Source: Maribacter sp. PR1
Lineage (GTDB): Bacteria; Bacteroidota; Bacteroidia; Flavobacteriales; Flavobacteriaceae
NCBI RefSeq assembly: GCF_028464145.1
Contig: NZ_JAQPCG010000003.1
Location: 456,379-520,378, forward strand
Length of the DNA: 64,000 nucleotides
Direction: 5' to 3'
Made by a program: the position numbers and the translations under genes. The first letter of the stretch is position 1. Each line of letters starts with the position of its first letter. Below the pieces are notes generated by a model. It searched no databases, was not told where the DNA came from, and saw nothing but the letters and a program-made list of their open reading frames with translations. Of the stretch, positions 1 to 10,730 are shown piece after piece.

Positions 1-1043
1 ATTCAATCGGTCGTTTTTCTGGGATTCGATTTCCAGTTGTTTCAGTTCGTTCTGTTTGGAAATCGAGGAATAACGGTTGTTGAAAATGGGTATGGACAGC
101 GATACCATTGGCATCACGATATCTTTACCATTATCACTGAAGGTCATATCTGGCCGCTCGGAAACAGGTACATAGTCTAATCCAAAACCGATGTTCGGTG
201 CGCTTTCCTTTTGGTTGAGCAATTCCGATTGCTCGATGGATTCGTAAAGCCTGTCGTATTTGAGCAGTTCGGGATTGAGTGCCAAGCCTTCTTCGCTATA
301 CATCGGGTCTTCCGTCGGAATGGTGATTTCTGGGACGACTGCCACGGCAATACTTTCTTTGCGATTCAAGAGATTGTTGAAGCTCGCCTGTTCCGCCAAA
401 TAGTCTTCCTGCAAAACTTCTTTTTGCTGTTGCAGTTCGTTCTGTCGAATCTGTAATCGCAACACATCCACCGCAGAGGCTTTCCCAACTTCAACCGAGG
501 TCAGTGCCAGCCGTTGGTAGGTTTGTAGCAGTTGGACATTCTCATCGAGCACATCCTGCTTTGCCCTGATGGAATACAGTTGGTAATAGGATTGGGCGAC
601 CGAGAGTGCCAGTTTTCTTTTGGCAATGGCAATTTCCACAAACTCGGTTTCCGCCATCGAACCCGCATAGTTTTCCCGAGCGGTTATAGTGCCGAACCAC
701 GGCAACATCTGCGAAATAGAGAACCTTGCCCGTTGCGCACCCGTTCTTGTTTCGGGTTCGCTTACAAAATAGCCCGCACTTACTGTAGTATTGGGTAGTG
801 TATTGACCTCATTGACCTTTTTCTCGGCAATATTGTACCGCAGCTCGTAGGCTTGAATCTCAGGATTGTTTCTTTCGGCTTCTTGAATGTAGGATTGTAA
901 TTGTTGCGCCTGCCCGCCGATTGAAATCAGTCCAATGCTCAATATTAGCAATGCGTTCAGGAGGGCTTTCGCACTTCGTGTTCGCTCAGCATAAACTTCA
1001 GCGGAAACAAGCAACAATCCAATTATGATTTTTATATTTTTCA
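1..1043 (-). CDS. TolC-family outer membrane efflux protein, partial (3' end beyond the window)
   Basis: This is the outer-membrane channel of the RND metal efflux system whose pump gene lies immediately upstream. Its ATG at 1043-1041 overlaps the pump stop by 3 nt, so the two are translationally coupled. The N-terminus has hydrophobic stretches and a signal-like segment ending near GGQAQQ. Long amphipathic helical repeats follow (SYIQEAERNNPEIQ, LQIRQNELQQQ), typical of TolC/CusC alpha-barrel proteins. About 347 residues are visible and the reading frame is still open at base 1. Because the pump gene upstream is split by a transposon, expression from the original promoter is probably lost. 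Family assignment is secure; substrate (Cu, Ag, Co, Zn or Ni) is inferred only from context. Confidence 0.85.
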
Positions 1044-3797
1044 TTTGCTCGTGCGTTTAAGTTTATATTCTTCCCGCCAGCTATAAAGGACTGGCAACAG
1101 GAAATACGAGGTTACATCAATGAGCATCCCGCCCACAATGGGGATGGCCATCGGAATCATAATATCACTTCCCTTTCCTGTGGATGTCAGCACTGGCAAT
1201 AATGCCAAAACTGTGGTTACGGTTGTCATCAAACAGGGACGGATACGCTTTCCTGCCGCTTCGCGGGTAGCCTGACGGATACCCGTTTTGTCGTTGGGTT
1301 TTTCCCTAACAAAACTCTGGTCGAGATAGGTCGCCATCACCACACCGTCATCCGTAGCGATGCCAAAAAGCGCGATGAACCCTACCCAGACCGCGACGCT
1401 CAGGTTAATGGTCTTGATGTTGAACAGCTCGCGAAGGTTTTCACCGAACAAACTGAAATTCAGAAACCAATCCTGTCCGTATAGCCAAATCATCACAAAG
1501 CCACCTGCGAAGGCTATGGCGATACCGGTAAACACCATCAATGAGGTGGATACGGACTTAAACTGAAAGTACAGAATGAGGAATATGATTATCAGGCACA
1601 GGGGTACCACGACGGACAAGGTTTTCTCGGCACGTAACTGGTTTTCGTAAGTTCCGGTAAACTTGTAACTGATGCCCTTGGGAACGGTCAGTTCACCGTT
1701 GTCTATTTTGTCCTGAATCATTGCCTGGGCGTTTTCCACCACATCCACTTCGGCAAAGCCGTCGCGTTTATCGAACAGGACATAACCTACCAAAAACGTA
1801 TCCTCGCTTTTGATAACCTGTGGGCCTTGCTCATATCGAATATCAACCAATTCGCCTAATGGAACAGGACTGCCTTTTTCTACGGGAACGTAGATGTTCT
1901 TTAAGTCGGTCGGGTTATCACGTAGCTCACGGGGATAGCGTACCCGAACCGCATACCGCTCTCGGCCTTCCACCGTCTGGGTCAGGGGCATTCCGCCAAC
2001 GGCCACTTGCAGGATTTCCTGCACGTCCATAATCGAAACACCGTAACGTGCCAGTTGTTCCCTTTTAATATCGACCAATAGATAGGGCTTGCCCACGATA
2101 CGGTCTGCAAATACGGCCTGTTCCTTGACCCCTTCGGCCTGTTTCAAAATTTCTTCGAGCTTAAGTCCGAACGCCTCGATCTCACGTAAGTCCTGCCCCT
2201 TGACCTTGATGCCCATCGGCGCACGCATTCCCGTCTGTAGCATCACCAAACGGGTTTCAATGGGCTGTAGTTTGGGTGCGGATGTGACGCCGGGTAATTT
2301 TGTTACCCTAACAATTTCGTTCCAGATATCATCCGGGCTTTGGATTTCAGGTCGCCAGTTGCGGTAGTACTCGCCATCGTCATCGGGAATCAATTCGTTT
2401 CTTGTGACGGTAGTTTGCAATTGAGATGCTTCATAATTGGCATCGTTTTCTACTTCATTGTTCGGATTGATATGTAACTTTTCGTTTTTCAACACAAACA
2501 GTCCGTCATCATTTACCCGATAGCGTTGCCGTTCCCCTGAAGCGTTGCGCATATACTCGGACTTGTACTGAATCACGTTTTCGTACATCGAGAGCGGTGC
2601 AGGATCGAGTGCAGATTCTGTTCTTCCTGCCTTTCCGACCACAGTCTCGATTTCAGGGATGGTGGCCACGGCCATATCCAATTGCTGCAAGACCCGTTTG
2701 TTTTCTTCAACCCCAGCGTGTGGAAGCGACGTAGGCATCAGCAGGAACGAACCCTCGTTGAGAGCTGGCATAAATTCCTTGCCCGTGTTGCGCATAATGA
2801 AGAAACCGAGAACAAGCAGCGTAGTAGGAATCACAAGAAACAACAACCTGTTTTGCAATGCCCATTTCAAGATACGGTCGTAGTATTTCCTGAGCAACGA
2901 AAAGATGCCCAGAACCCCAAAACAGCTTACAGCCACAAAAATTAGGTTCATTGTCAGGCTACGGTCAAACCCGAGGGGTCGCCAGTATTCCGCCAATAGA
3001 AACACTACGGCAATGGTAGCGATAGCCGTATTTATAAGATTTTTTTGCTTCCGCGAAAGCGTAACACGCATTGATAGAAAGGCTACTGCACCAAAAGCGA
3101 CAAGTACCAATCCTATCCAATATCCGAAGACTACGGAAGTGAATCCCAATAGAATCAAAATTCCATTGATGGCATATTTGAGCCGCTCCCGCATTTTCCT
3201 TTCCCTAAAAAAAGTTGCCGCAAAAGGTGGTATAAGAAACAGTGCAATAACCAATGCCGCAGCGAGTGCCATTGTTTTGGTAAAAGCAAGGGGTCGGAAC
3301 AATTTTCCCTCGGCACCTACCATTGTAAACACCGGAAGGAAACTGATTATCGTAGTCATTACCGCTGTAACGATAGCGCCCGAAACTTCGGCGGTGGCAT
3401 TATAGACGATTTCGTTAGTGGTATAGGCTTTGCCGTTTTCATTTACTCGTAAGCCTTCATCTTCCAGATGGCGGATCATATTCTCGGCAAGGATGACACC
3501 CACATCGACCATGGTACCGATGGCAATGGCGATTCCAGAGAGGGCGACGATGTTCGCGTCTACATTAAAAAGTTTCATCGTGATAAATACCATTAATACC
3601 GCCACAGGTAGCAGTCCAGAAATCAGGATAGAGGCTCGAAGATTGAAAACCATAATGATAATGACCAAAATAGTAATCAGGATTTCCAAGGTCAGGGCCT
3701 CGTTGAGCGTACCCAAAGTTTCCTGAATGAGTTCGGTACGGTCGTAAAAGGGGACTATGGTTACTTGTGAGGTTTTACCGTCTGCCAGTTCCTTTGA
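1041..3797 (-). pseudogene. cusA: CusA/CzcA-type RND metal efflux pump, C-terminal part (gene split by transposon)
   Basis: This is the downstream 919 codons of a heavy-metal RND proton antiporter of the inner membrane. The sequence shows the second half of an RND protein: TM segments after LEILITILVIII, the periplasmic porter domain with a long charged loop, and the C-terminal TM bundle ending at about 1041. The other part of the gene is at 22124-23124. Joining the two with one copy of TTTGA gives 3753 nt, exactly 1251 codons with no frame break, reading ...GLPSKELADGKTSQ across the junction. The break is therefore due only to the transposon. The non-ATG start one could take at 3716 is not a natural gene start. 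Confidence 0.93.
3793..3797. repeat. Target-site duplication, left copy (TTTGA)
   Basis: TTTGA directly abuts the left terminal inverted repeat and is repeated at 22124-22128 after the right one. A 5-bp A/T-rich duplication is the hallmark of Tn3-family transposition. The single copy is expected inside the intact cusA-like gene. Confidence 0.92.
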
Positions 3798-3836
3798 GGG
3801 GTAGTGACCTCATAGCTGCATAAAGCGACAACTTAG
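3798..3836 (+). repeat. Transposon left terminal inverted repeat (IRL, 39 bp)
   Basis: It begins GGGGTAGTGACC and ends CGACAACTTAG. It matches the reverse complement of 22085-22123 except at two bases near the outer end (GGGG versus GGCC) and one inner base (AAAGCG versus AAAACG). Length, the GG start and the TTAG-like inner end fit Tn3-family termini. Weaker similarity continues about 23 bp further inward (to ...AAACACTG). Confidence 0.93.
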
Positions 3837-3865
3837 CCCACAAGCCCTGTAAACACTGATATCGA

Positions 3866-3897
3866 ATTTATCTCAAATATAGCGTATTAAGATAAAT
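3866..3897. promoter_or_regulatory. Inverted repeat upstream of the transposase gene (possible operator)
   Basis: ATTTATCT at 3866-3873 is repeated inverted as AGATAAAT at 3890-3897, just before the transposase start at 3921. Position suggests control of transposase expression, for example by the resolvase or another repressor. No bound protein can be named from sequence alone. Confidence 0.4.
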
Positions 3898-3920
3898 ATG
3901 CTAATTTGTGGCAAAAACAC

Positions 3921-6815
3921 ATGGAACAAAACCAGTATCAGGATTGGTACCTGACCTACGATGAGTCAATATTGTTGAAGAATAAAAGCTTTCCCCATAA
4001 ACTGGCTTTTGCAGTCCAATTGAAACAATATTTATCCACAGGTTCATTTCCTAAAAGTAAATCAAGTTTGGTAAGTGGTCTGGTTTCCCATTTAAGTGAA
4101 CAGTTGGAGACCAATGAATCTATTTTAAATGAGTATGATTGGTCGCAAAGAACCGCAGAACGTCATCGTAAAGAAATATTAAAATTCTTGGGCGTTGAAA
4201 AAACAAATGAAGAACACCGCGAAGATCTTATCGATTTTTTGATTGACGACATCCTTCCCTTTGGAAGTACAAAAACAGAAATCGAAGATGTTTGCCTTAA
4301 ATGGTTCTTTGAACATAAACTTTCAGCTCCTACGGAAAAAGTACTTTCCCGTATAATTTCCACTGCACTCTCGAAATTTGAAAACAGATTTTTCGATCAG
4401 GTTGCATCATTGTTGGGAAGGGGTACAACGGAATTATTCGACCGTTGCCTGAGAAGCGATCCAGGCGAAAAGGGTTCGTTTACTTGGCTTCGTTCAGATC
4501 CTGGACGTGTTGGCCTTCTAACCGTTCTTGATGAGCTGGACAAATTGGCATTTATAGAGGATTGCGCAATTCCTATTCAAGAAATCGGTGGGATACATCC
4601 CAAGATTAGGGAAAGATTGTACAAAAGAATAGCTTCGGAATCCGCTTGGGAGATAAGGCGACACCCACCATATATTAGGGATACCCTGATGGGTGTCTTT
4701 CTTTTTTCCAGAAGGCAAAAAATCATAGATGACCTTGTGGATCTTTTCATTCTCATTGTGGGAAAACTATCAAAGAAGGCAAAAAAGAAAGTAGAGACCG
4801 CACTGGTAAAGGAATTGAAACGCGTTTATGGTAAGACGACAATATTGGCCCGAATCGCCGAGGCATCATTGAAGGACCCTAAAGGAACCATCAATAGGGT
4901 AATATTTCCCATTGCAAATAAATCGAAGCTTTCCGATATCGTCAAGGAGTATAAATATTCCGGTAAGGGTTTCAAAAATGAAATCCATGGATTGGTGCGT
5001 TCCAGTTATTCCTCACATTATCGGAGAATGGTCCCGAAAATATTGGGCAGTCTTACCTTCAGGTCGAACAACGATCTGCACGTACCTATTTTGGACGCGA
5101 TAGATTGGCTGTTGGAGAACCCTATGCCAAACTCAAAATTCTCAATGGACGATGACTCGATTCCCACTTCGGACATCATCAAGCCCAGCTTTGTAAAACT
5201 TGTCAAAGGGATGGGCAAAGGCGATATGGATCGGATAGACTATGAAATAGCAGTACTTGAAGCTTTGAGAAAGAGGCTCCGTTGCAAGGAAATATGGGTT
5301 GAAGGAGCCGATAGGTACCGTAATCCCGATGAGGATGTACCTAAAGACTTCAATATGAACAGGAAATTTTATTACGACCGGTTGGGCGTAGAGAACGACC
5401 CCGTGGAATTTACCAAGGGATTAAAGGAAGAAATGGAAATCGCACTGAGAACGTTAAATGAAAACTTGCCGTCCAACAAGTATGTAAGATTACGGCAAAG
5501 CGGCATCAAGAACATTGTTCTCTCCCCCATGGACCCGCTCGTGGACCCACCGAACATAAATGCGCTCAAGGGAGATGTACAATCCAGATGGCCAATGACA
5601 TCACTTTTGGAAATCCTTCGCGAAGCGGACAGTTGGTCCGGGTTCACAAAATTGTTCAAGAGTATCCGGACATCTGAACGTTTGACACCGGAACAGCTCA
5701 GAAAAAGACTATTGTTGGTTCTTTATGGGCTTGGAACCAATATGGGACTTAAAAGAATAGCGTCAGGTAATAATGTAAGCTACAAGGAGCTCCGTCATGT
5801 AAAGAATGTATATGTACACAAAGATTCCCTGCGCAGTGCCATTAGGGAAGTGGCCAATGGGGTATTCTCCGTAAAGGACACCAAACTCTGGGGCGAGGCA
5901 ACGACCTCATGTGCCTCCGATTCCAAAAAGTTCGGGTCCTGGGACCAGAACCTGATGGCGGAATGGCACATCCGGTATGGAGGAAGGGGCGTTATGATCT
6001 ATTGGCACGTGGACACGCGATCCACCTGCATCTATTCCCAACTAAAGAAATGTTCCTCATCAGAAGTGGCCAATATGATAGAAGGTGTACTCAAGCATTG
6101 TACCGATATGAAGGTGGAAAAACAGTTTGTGGACACCCACGGTCAGAGTGAGGTCGCGTTTGCTTTTTGCAAGCTCTTGGGGTTTGAACTAATGCCAAGG
6201 TTGAAGAATATTGCCTCCCAGAAACTTTACCTACCCGATATTTCCCTAAAGAAAGAACTTAAAAACCTTTTACCGATACTCAATAGAGGTATCAAATGGG
6301 AAATCATCGAGAGGCAATATGATGAAATGGTAAAATATACCGCTGCTTTGGAACAGGGTACCGCCGACCCTGAATCAATTTTAAAGAGGTTCACCAGGGG
6401 TAACGAGAGCCATCCGACATACAGGGCCCTGCAGGAACTAGGAAAGGCGGTGAAAACGATATTCCTTTGCAGGTACCTTGCCGATGGGGACATCAGACGT
6501 GAAATACACGGGGGGCTGAACGTGATAGAGAATTGGAACTCTGCCAACGGTTTCATTTTTTTTGGAAAAAGTGGTGAAGTTTCCTCGAACCGATTGGAAG
6601 AACAGGAACTATCCGTACTTGCACTTCATCTGCTCCAGAACTGTTTAGTCTATGTGAACACACTTATGATCCAACGTGTGGTTTCCGAGAACGGATGGAT
6701 GGACAGGTTTTCAAAAGAAGATTACCGAGCATTGAGCCCGTTGATACATGCACATGTGAACCCTTACGGGAAGTTTGAGCTTGATATGGACAAAAACCTC
6801 GGTCTGGCCGTGTAG
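3921..6815 (+). CDS. tnpA: Tn3-family DDE transposase
   Basis: This 964-aa protein catalyses replicative transposition by acting on the 39-bp inverted repeats. The C-terminal catalytic core shows the expected acidic triad: Asp667 in SCASDSKKF, Asp738 in VDTHGQSE and Glu870 in GLNVIENWN. The family tail [15 protein letters not shown] is also present. The N-terminal half fits the Tn3 DNA-binding region and the length is typical of the family (about 950-1000 aa). The ATG at 3921 is preferred to an in-frame TTG at 3906, because [12 protein letters not shown] is a normal family beginning. It lies 85 bp inside the left repeat. The gene looks intact and presumably active. Confidence 0.95.
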   Translation: MEQNQYQDWYLTYDESILLKNKSFPHKLAFAVQLKQYLSTGSFPKSKSSLVSGLVSHLSEQLETNESILNEYDWSQRTAERHRKEILKFLGVEKTNEEHREDLIDFLIDDILPFGSTKTEIEDVCLKWFFEHKLSAPTEKVLSRIISTALSKFENRFFDQVASLLGRGTTELFDRCLRSDPGEKGSFTWLRSDPGRVGLLTVLDELDKLAFIEDCAIPIQEIGGIHPKIRERLYKRIASESAWEIRRHPPYIRDTLMGVFLFSRRQKIIDDLVDLFILIVGKLSKKAKKKVETALVKELKRVYGKTTILARIAEASLKDPKGTINRVIFPIANKSKLSDIVKEYKYSGKGFKNEIHGLVRSSYSSHYRRMVPKILGSLTFRSNNDLHVPILDAIDWLLENPMPNSKFSMDDDSIPTSDIIKPSFVKLVKGMGKGDMDRIDYEIAVLEALRKRLRCKEIWVEGADRYRNPDEDVPKDFNMNRKFYYDRLGVENDPVEFTKGLKEEMEIALRTLNENLPSNKYVRLRQSGIKNIVLSPMDPLVDPPNINALKGDVQSRWPMTSLLEILREADSWSGFTKLFKSIRTSERLTPEQLRKRLLLVLYGLGTNMGLKRIASGNNVSYKELRHVKNVYVHKDSLRSAIREVANGVFSVKDTKLWGEATTSCASDSKKFGSWDQNLMAEWHIRYGGRGVMIYWHVDTRSTCIYSQLKKCSSSEVANMIEGVLKHCTDMKVEKQFVDTHGQSEVAFAFCKLLGFELMPRLKNIASQKLYLPDISLKKELKNLLPILNRGIKWEIIERQYDEMVKYTAALEQGTADPESILKRFTRGNESHPTYRALQELGKAVKTIFLCRYLADGDIRREIHGGLNVIENWNSANGFIFFGKSGEVSSNRLEEQELSVLALHLLQNCLVYVNTLMIQRVVSENGWMDRFSKEDYRALSPLIHAHVNPYGKFELDMDKNLGLAV

Positions 6816-6961
6816 GGTAATCATCCTCTGTACCAAAAATGGTTCCTTTCATGAAACTCAATTAGTTCATCTGAAATTAAATTAGCTTACAGACTTTTTA
6901 TTTTAAGAGGTTGTCATGAATAATTAAGATATATTCCAAATAACGCAAAATACTCTAAAAA

Positions 6962-6994
6962 TTTTGTTAAATAAGAATCATATTCTTATTTTCA
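6962..6994 (+). promoter_or_regulatory. Hydrogenase operon promoter region with a 23-bp perfect palindrome
   Basis: A perfect inverted repeat with 10-bp arms (AAATAAGAAT, CAT spacer, ATTCTTATTT) occupies 6969-6991, about 33 bp before the hupS start. It is flanked by TTTTG at 6962-6966 and TATTTTCA at 6987-6994, which loosely resemble the Bacteroidota -33 TTTG and -7 TAnnTTTG boxes. A palindrome between such boxes would be a natural repressor operator. The palindrome is seen directly; the promoter boxes are weak matches and the regulator is unknown. Confidence 0.5.
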
Positions 6995-7023
6995 TTACTT
7001 TTAAAATAAATATCAAATGACTT

Positions 7024-7986
7024 ATGGCAAATGTACTATGGTTACAAGGAGGTGCATGTAGTGGCAACACAATGTCCTTTTTGAACGCCGAAGAACCAAC
7101 GGTGGTAGAACTTATTACCGATTTCGGGCTAAACATTTTATGGCACCCAACAACCGGTTTACAGATTGGGGACCAAGTTCAAGACCTATTAAAGGATATC
7201 CTCGCAGGAAAAGTGCAGATGGATATTCTTGTTTTTGAAGGCTCGATAATTCAAGGCCCGGATAACACAGGAACCATGAACTTATTCGCTGACCGTCCGA
7301 TGAAGGACTGGATTAAGGAACTCTCAGAAGTTGCGGGCTATGTCGTCGCTATTGGCGATTGCGCAACATGGGGAGGCATACCTGCAGTTCCGCCAAACCC
7401 TAGTGAATCTACTGGAATGCAATTCCATAAAAAGAACAAGGGTGGGTTCTTGGGCCCTGACTATGTTTCAAAAGGTGGTTTGCCAGTAATAAATATACCA
7501 GGTTGCCCTGCGCACCCAGATTGGATTACTCAAATTCTTGTCGCGATTTCTGTGGGAAGGATAGGCGATGTGCTTATTGATGATTACCACAGGCCAAAAA
7601 CGTTTTTTACCGACTTTGTTCAGACAGGTTGTACCAACGTAGTCAACTTTGCACAAAAAGTCGATGGTGGATTTGGCCAAAGGGGTAACGGATGCCTCTT
7701 TTACGAGGTTGGATGTAGAGGCCCAATGACAAGAGCGAGTTGTAACAATATATTGTGGAACAGACAATCTAGTAAAACCCGAGCTAATCATCCTTGTTTG
7801 GGCTGTACCGAACCTGGCTTTCCACATCACGACCTTATGAAAGGTAGTGTTTTTAAGACCATGAAGTACATGGGTACATTTCCTAAAGAAGTCCCAGAGG
7901 GTAGGAACAAATTGGCTTACTATTTAGAGGCCGGTTTCCAGAAAGTATTACCTACAAACCATAGGGTTAAGGAAGGTTCAAAATAA
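7024..7986 (+). CDS. hupS: [NiFe]-hydrogenase small subunit, group 2a type
   Basis: This subunit carries the iron-sulfur relay from the NiFe site. The 320-aa protein begins MANVLWLQGGACSGNTMSF and contains FADRPMKDW, GDCATWGGIPA, NIPGCPAHPDWITQI, CRGPMT and CLGCTEPGFP, all strongly reminiscent of cyanobacterial HupS. As in that group, the first cluster motif is CSGN rather than CxxC. There is no twin-arginine signal peptide, so the enzyme should stay in the cytoplasm, unlike group 1 membrane-bound uptake hydrogenases. Mycobacterial Huc, which oxidises trace H2, belongs to the same group. It is the first gene of the operon; hupL follows after 21 nt. Identity is very secure; affinity for H2 cannot be read from sequence. 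Confidence 0.95.
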   Translation: MANVLWLQGGACSGNTMSFLNAEEPTVVELITDFGLNILWHPTTGLQIGDQVQDLLKDILAGKVQMDILVFEGSIIQGPDNTGTMNLFADRPMKDWIKELSEVAGYVVAIGDCATWGGIPAVPPNPSESTGMQFHKKNKGGFLGPDYVSKGGLPVINIPGCPAHPDWITQILVAISVGRIGDVLIDDYHRPKTFFTDFVQTGCTNVVNFAQKVDGGFGQRGNGCLFYEVGCRGPMTRASCNNILWNRQSSKTRANHPCLGCTEPGFPHHDLMKGSVFKTMKYMGTFPKEVPEGRNKLAYYLEAGFQKVLPTNHRVKEGSK

Positions 7987-8007
7987 TAGCAACGAAAAAG
8001 AATAAAA

Positions 8008-9600
8008 ATGTCAGTAACAGAATTAAATATATCTCCCGTTGGTCGTGTTGAGGGCGATTTGGATGTGAAGGTCTATATTGACAACGGCAAAGTCACACGC
8101 GCCCATACGCAAGCAGCGATGTTCAGGGGTTTTGAGAAAATCATGGCAGGCAAGGATCCACAATCGGGACTCATTGTTACTCCTAGAATTTGTGGTATTT
8201 GTGGAGGGTCGCACCTATATTGTGCATCCTCGGCATTAGATACTGCTTGGGGAACAAAGCTAACCCCAAATGCTCTTTTGTTGAGAGCGATTGGTCAGGC
8301 TTCGGAAACCCTTCAAAGTATCCCAAGATGGTATTATGCGATTTTCGCCACGGATTTAGCTAATAAAAAGTATGCCGATAAACCTTTATATAAGGAAGTG
8401 GTAAAACGCTGGTCCGCCTATGTCGGAGAAACCTTTCAAAAGGGATTGACGGCAAGTGGACTGCCAGTTCAGATTTATGCCTTGTTCGGTGGTCAATGGC
8501 CCCACTCAAGTTACATGGTGCCGGGTGGGGTGATGTGCGCTCCTACCTTAAAGGATATTACCAGAGCTCATGCTATACTCGCACAATTTAAAAACGATTG
8601 GTTAGAACCGATTTGGTTAGGTTGCTCTATCGAGCGTTATATGGAAATCAAATCTTGGGACGACATGTTGGCGTGGGTCGAAGAAAATGAATCTCAAAAG
8701 AATAGTGATCTGGGATTGTTGATTCGTGCGGGTATCGAATTTGGTTTGGATAAATTCGGTCAAGGTGTTGGTAAATTCTTAGCAACAGGAACATACTTGC
8801 ATAAAGACAGATATAATAATCCAACTATTGAAGGTAGAAATGACGCCTTAATTAGCTCAAGTGGATTCTTTGATGGTGAAAATTATCATGAGTTTGACCA
8901 CATGAAAGTGAGCGAGCACGTTAAGCATTCGTGGTATAAAGACCAAGAAGATGGGCTTCACCCTTGGGATGAACCGCTTCCGACACCTATGAAATCGCAG
9001 ACATTGCATGATAGTGACTTTGATAATCAATATAGCTGGGCAAAAGCTCCGCGTTATGACGGACATGCTGCTGAAGCTGGTCCGTTGGCTAGGGTGATTA
9101 TGAACGCTAACCCAAATAATAAGGAACATCAAATTAGAGATCCTTTATTTGGTGATATCATGAAAAAGCTAGGGCCTAGCGTATTCACTAGAGTTCTTGC
9201 TAGAGTTCATGAAGCTCCTAGAATCTATAAATTCATTGAACAATGGTTATCTGAAATTGATTTAGATGGTGAGTTCTACACCAAACCTGTTGAGAAAGAC
9301 GGCAAAGGTTTTGGTGCTACGGAAGCAGCAAGAGGAGCCTTAGCACATTGGATTGAAATTAAAGATGGTGTTATCAAAAACTATCAAGTTATGGCCCCAA
9401 CAACTTGGAATGTTGGTCCGCAAGATGGTAATGATAATCCAGGACCTATTGAGACCGCTCTTTTGGGCACAACGATCGAAGACCCATTAGATCCAGTAGA
9501 AGTAGGTATTGTAGCGCGCTCTTTCGATTCATGTTTGGTATGTACGGTACATGCCCATGATGCGCAAAGTGGCGTTGAGCTATCAAGATTCAAATTATAA
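8008..9600 (+). CDS. hupL: [NiFe]-hydrogenase large (catalytic) subunit, group 2a type
   Basis: This subunit holds the Ni-Fe(CN)2CO centre that splits H2. The four nickel-binding cysteines are present: Cys62 and Cys65 in RICGICGGSH, and Cys509 and Cys512 in DSCLVCTVH. After His515 a 15-residue tail (AHDAQSGVELSRFKL) remains, which the protease encoded next should remove once nickel is inserted. At 530 aa it has normal length for the group. A strong terminator-like hairpin follows the stop codon, so structural subunits may be made in excess over maturation factors. All active-site ligands are intact. Confidence 0.96.
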   Translation: MSVTELNISPVGRVEGDLDVKVYIDNGKVTRAHTQAAMFRGFEKIMAGKDPQSGLIVTPRICGICGGSHLYCASSALDTAWGTKLTPNALLLRAIGQASETLQSIPRWYYAIFATDLANKKYADKPLYKEVVKRWSAYVGETFQKGLTASGLPVQIYALFGGQWPHSSYMVPGGVMCAPTLKDITRAHAILAQFKNDWLEPIWLGCSIERYMEIKSWDDMLAWVEENESQKNSDLGLLIRAGIEFGLDKFGQGVGKFLATGTYLHKDRYNNPTIEGRNDALISSSGFFDGENYHEFDHMKVSEHVKHSWYKDQEDGLHPWDEPLPTPMKSQTLHDSDFDNQYSWAKAPRYDGHAAEAGPLARVIMNANPNNKEHQIRDPLFGDIMKKLGPSVFTRVLARVHEAPRIYKFIEQWLSEIDLDGEFYTKPVEKDGKGFGATEAARGALAHWIEIKDGVIKNYQVMAPTTWNVGPQDGNDNPGPIETALLGTTIEDPLDPVEVGIVARSFDSCLVCTVHAHDAQSGVELSRFKL

Positions 9601-9624
9601 CTTCTGACATGTAGTTTTTTTGAG

Positions 9625-9657
9625 ACTTTCCTGAGGGTGACCTCGGGAAAGTTTTTT
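9625..9657 (+). terminator. Intrinsic terminator/attenuator between hupL and the protease gene
   Basis: ACTTTCCTGAGG (9625-9636), a GTGA loop and CCTCGGGAAAGT (9641-9652) form a 12-bp stem with one G-T pair, followed by a run of six T. It lies inside the operon, so it probably lets only part of transcription continue into the maturation genes. Confidence 0.8.
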
Positions 9658-9679
9658 ACTTTAATAGAAAGAAAAATAG

Positions 9680-10147
9680 ATGAAAACGGCAATAATGGGA
9701 TTTGGAAATCCGGTGCGCAGCGATGATGCAGTAGGCATTTATGTAATAGAACAGTTGCGGGAAAAACTTCCCGATTCTGACGACATAAGCATTATCGATA
9801 TGGGTACAGCTGCCTTTGAAGTACTTTTTGGTTTAAAAGGCCATGATAAGATTATTTTGGCAGATGCAGTTCTGAATAGCAATGAACCTGTGGGTACTTT
9901 GTTTAAAGTCCCAGCGGAAGAAGTAATGAAAGCACCTCAAGATGACCCGATGGTTTTTCTCCATGGAATGAAATGGGACCAGGCTTTATCGTACACGAAA
10001 AAAATATTACAAGATGAGTATCCAGAAGATATTCAAGTGTATTTAGTGGCGATTGAAAATACCAAGCTAGAAGTTGATTTGAGTGACGTGGTGAAGGAAG
10101 CAGGTGATAAAGTCGTACAACATATTTTGGAAGAATTAAATTTATAG
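9680..10147 (+). CDS. hupD: Hydrogenase maturation protease (HupD/HybD/HycI family)
   Basis: This 155-aa endopeptidase trims the C-terminal tail of the large subunit after Ni insertion. The family signature GFGNPVRSDD is at residues 7-16. Metal-sensing residues equivalent to Glu16, Asp62 and His93 of HybD are seen as Asp16, Asp62 and His95. The start follows the hupL terminator by about 22 bp with an AGAAAG-like ribosome site, so some expression may come from read-through. Its partner is the preceding hupL product. Confidence 0.93.
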   Translation: MKTAIMGFGNPVRSDDAVGIYVIEQLREKLPDSDDISIIDMGTAAFEVLFGLKGHDKIILADAVLNSNEPVGTLFKVPAEEVMKAPQDDPMVFLHGMKWDQALSYTKKILQDEYPEDIQVYLVAIENTKLEVDLSDVVKEAGDKVVQHILEELNL

Positions 10148-10155
10148 ATATCTAC

Positions 10156-10476
10156 GTGAGTGCTAAAATCACCCTGAAGACTTCACATATTTATTTGGAC
10201 AATGAATTGATTCAACCCATCTTCGGAGACATTCATTACGCGTATGTCACCTATGTGGAAGAGCAGAGTAAGGTTTTAATCACTCCTGTTTCGAGTCAAT
10301 GGTTCGTTAAAATGTACAAACCGACTCAGTTTCTATTGAAATCACGTAATTTAAAAGGTGATAAAACCCTAGCTATTCGAGAGATATTGATAGACAATGA
10401 TTTAGATATGACTGACAGGGATTTGGATTATGAAATCATTGAAAAAACGAATTTGATAAAGGTGAGTATCTCATGA
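10156..10476 (+). CDS. Conserved-looking 106-aa protein in the hydrogenase operon, function unknown
   Basis: It starts with GTG at 10156, nine bases after the protease gene stop, and its stop overlaps the next gene by an ATGA. No membrane segment, metal motif or known domain is visible; the sequence alternates short strands and charged turns (SAKITLKTSHIYLDNELIQP). Its position among protease, TPR and hyp genes suggests a small assembly or electron-transfer accessory factor for a group 2a hydrogenase, but that is inference only. Confidence 0.75.
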   Translation: MSAKITLKTSHIYLDNELIQPIFGDIHYAYVTYVEEQSKVLITPVSSQWFVKMYKPTQFLLKSRNLKGDKTLAIREILIDNDLDMTDRDLDYEIIEKTNLIKVSIS

Positions 10477-10730
10477 CAAAACCAAAAAACGACTGGCTAA
10501 TAGATGCCGAGGTGCAGTACAAGGTTACCCCTGTAAAAGGACGTTGGGAGGTTTCGCTCATATTTATAAATACCCAAGACCCTAACGAGGTTTTGGTTCA
10601 AGTTATCGGTGATTACCGTTCGGAACGACTCGCTGAAATCTATGGTAGAAATATACAGCAAACAGCTGCAAAAGACCCACGAGGTACACAAAAAGTAGAC
10701 AAAGATGCTTACGATATTAACAACAACTGA
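10473..10730 (+). CDS. Small 85-aa protein in the hydrogenase operon, function unknown
   Basis: The ATG overlaps the preceding stop (ATGA), and its own 3' end overlaps the TPR gene by 26 nt, so three genes are translationally chained. The sequence contains an antiparallel-strand-like core (YKVTPVKGRWEVSLIFINT) and a helical tail (SERLAEIYGRNIQQTA). No cysteine is present, so it cannot carry an iron-sulfur cluster. I do not recognise a family. Confidence 0.75.
   Translation: MTKPKNDWLIDAEVQYKVTPVKGRWEVSLIFINTQDPNEVLVQVIGDYRSERLAEIYGRNIQQTAAKDPRGTQKVDKDAYDINNN

Noticed and set aside
1041..3716. Shortened RND protein starting at a TTG at 3716 as an independent gene
   Set aside because: The frame is the interrupted downstream part of the cusA-like gene and reads in frame through to the TTTGA duplication.
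3791..3800. A 9- or 10-bp target duplication (CCTTTGAGG(G)) around the transposon
   Set aside because: Those extra bases match only because of chance G/C identity with the repeat ends; using GG-initial 39-bp repeats gives a clean 5-bp TTTGA, which is the Tn3-family rule.
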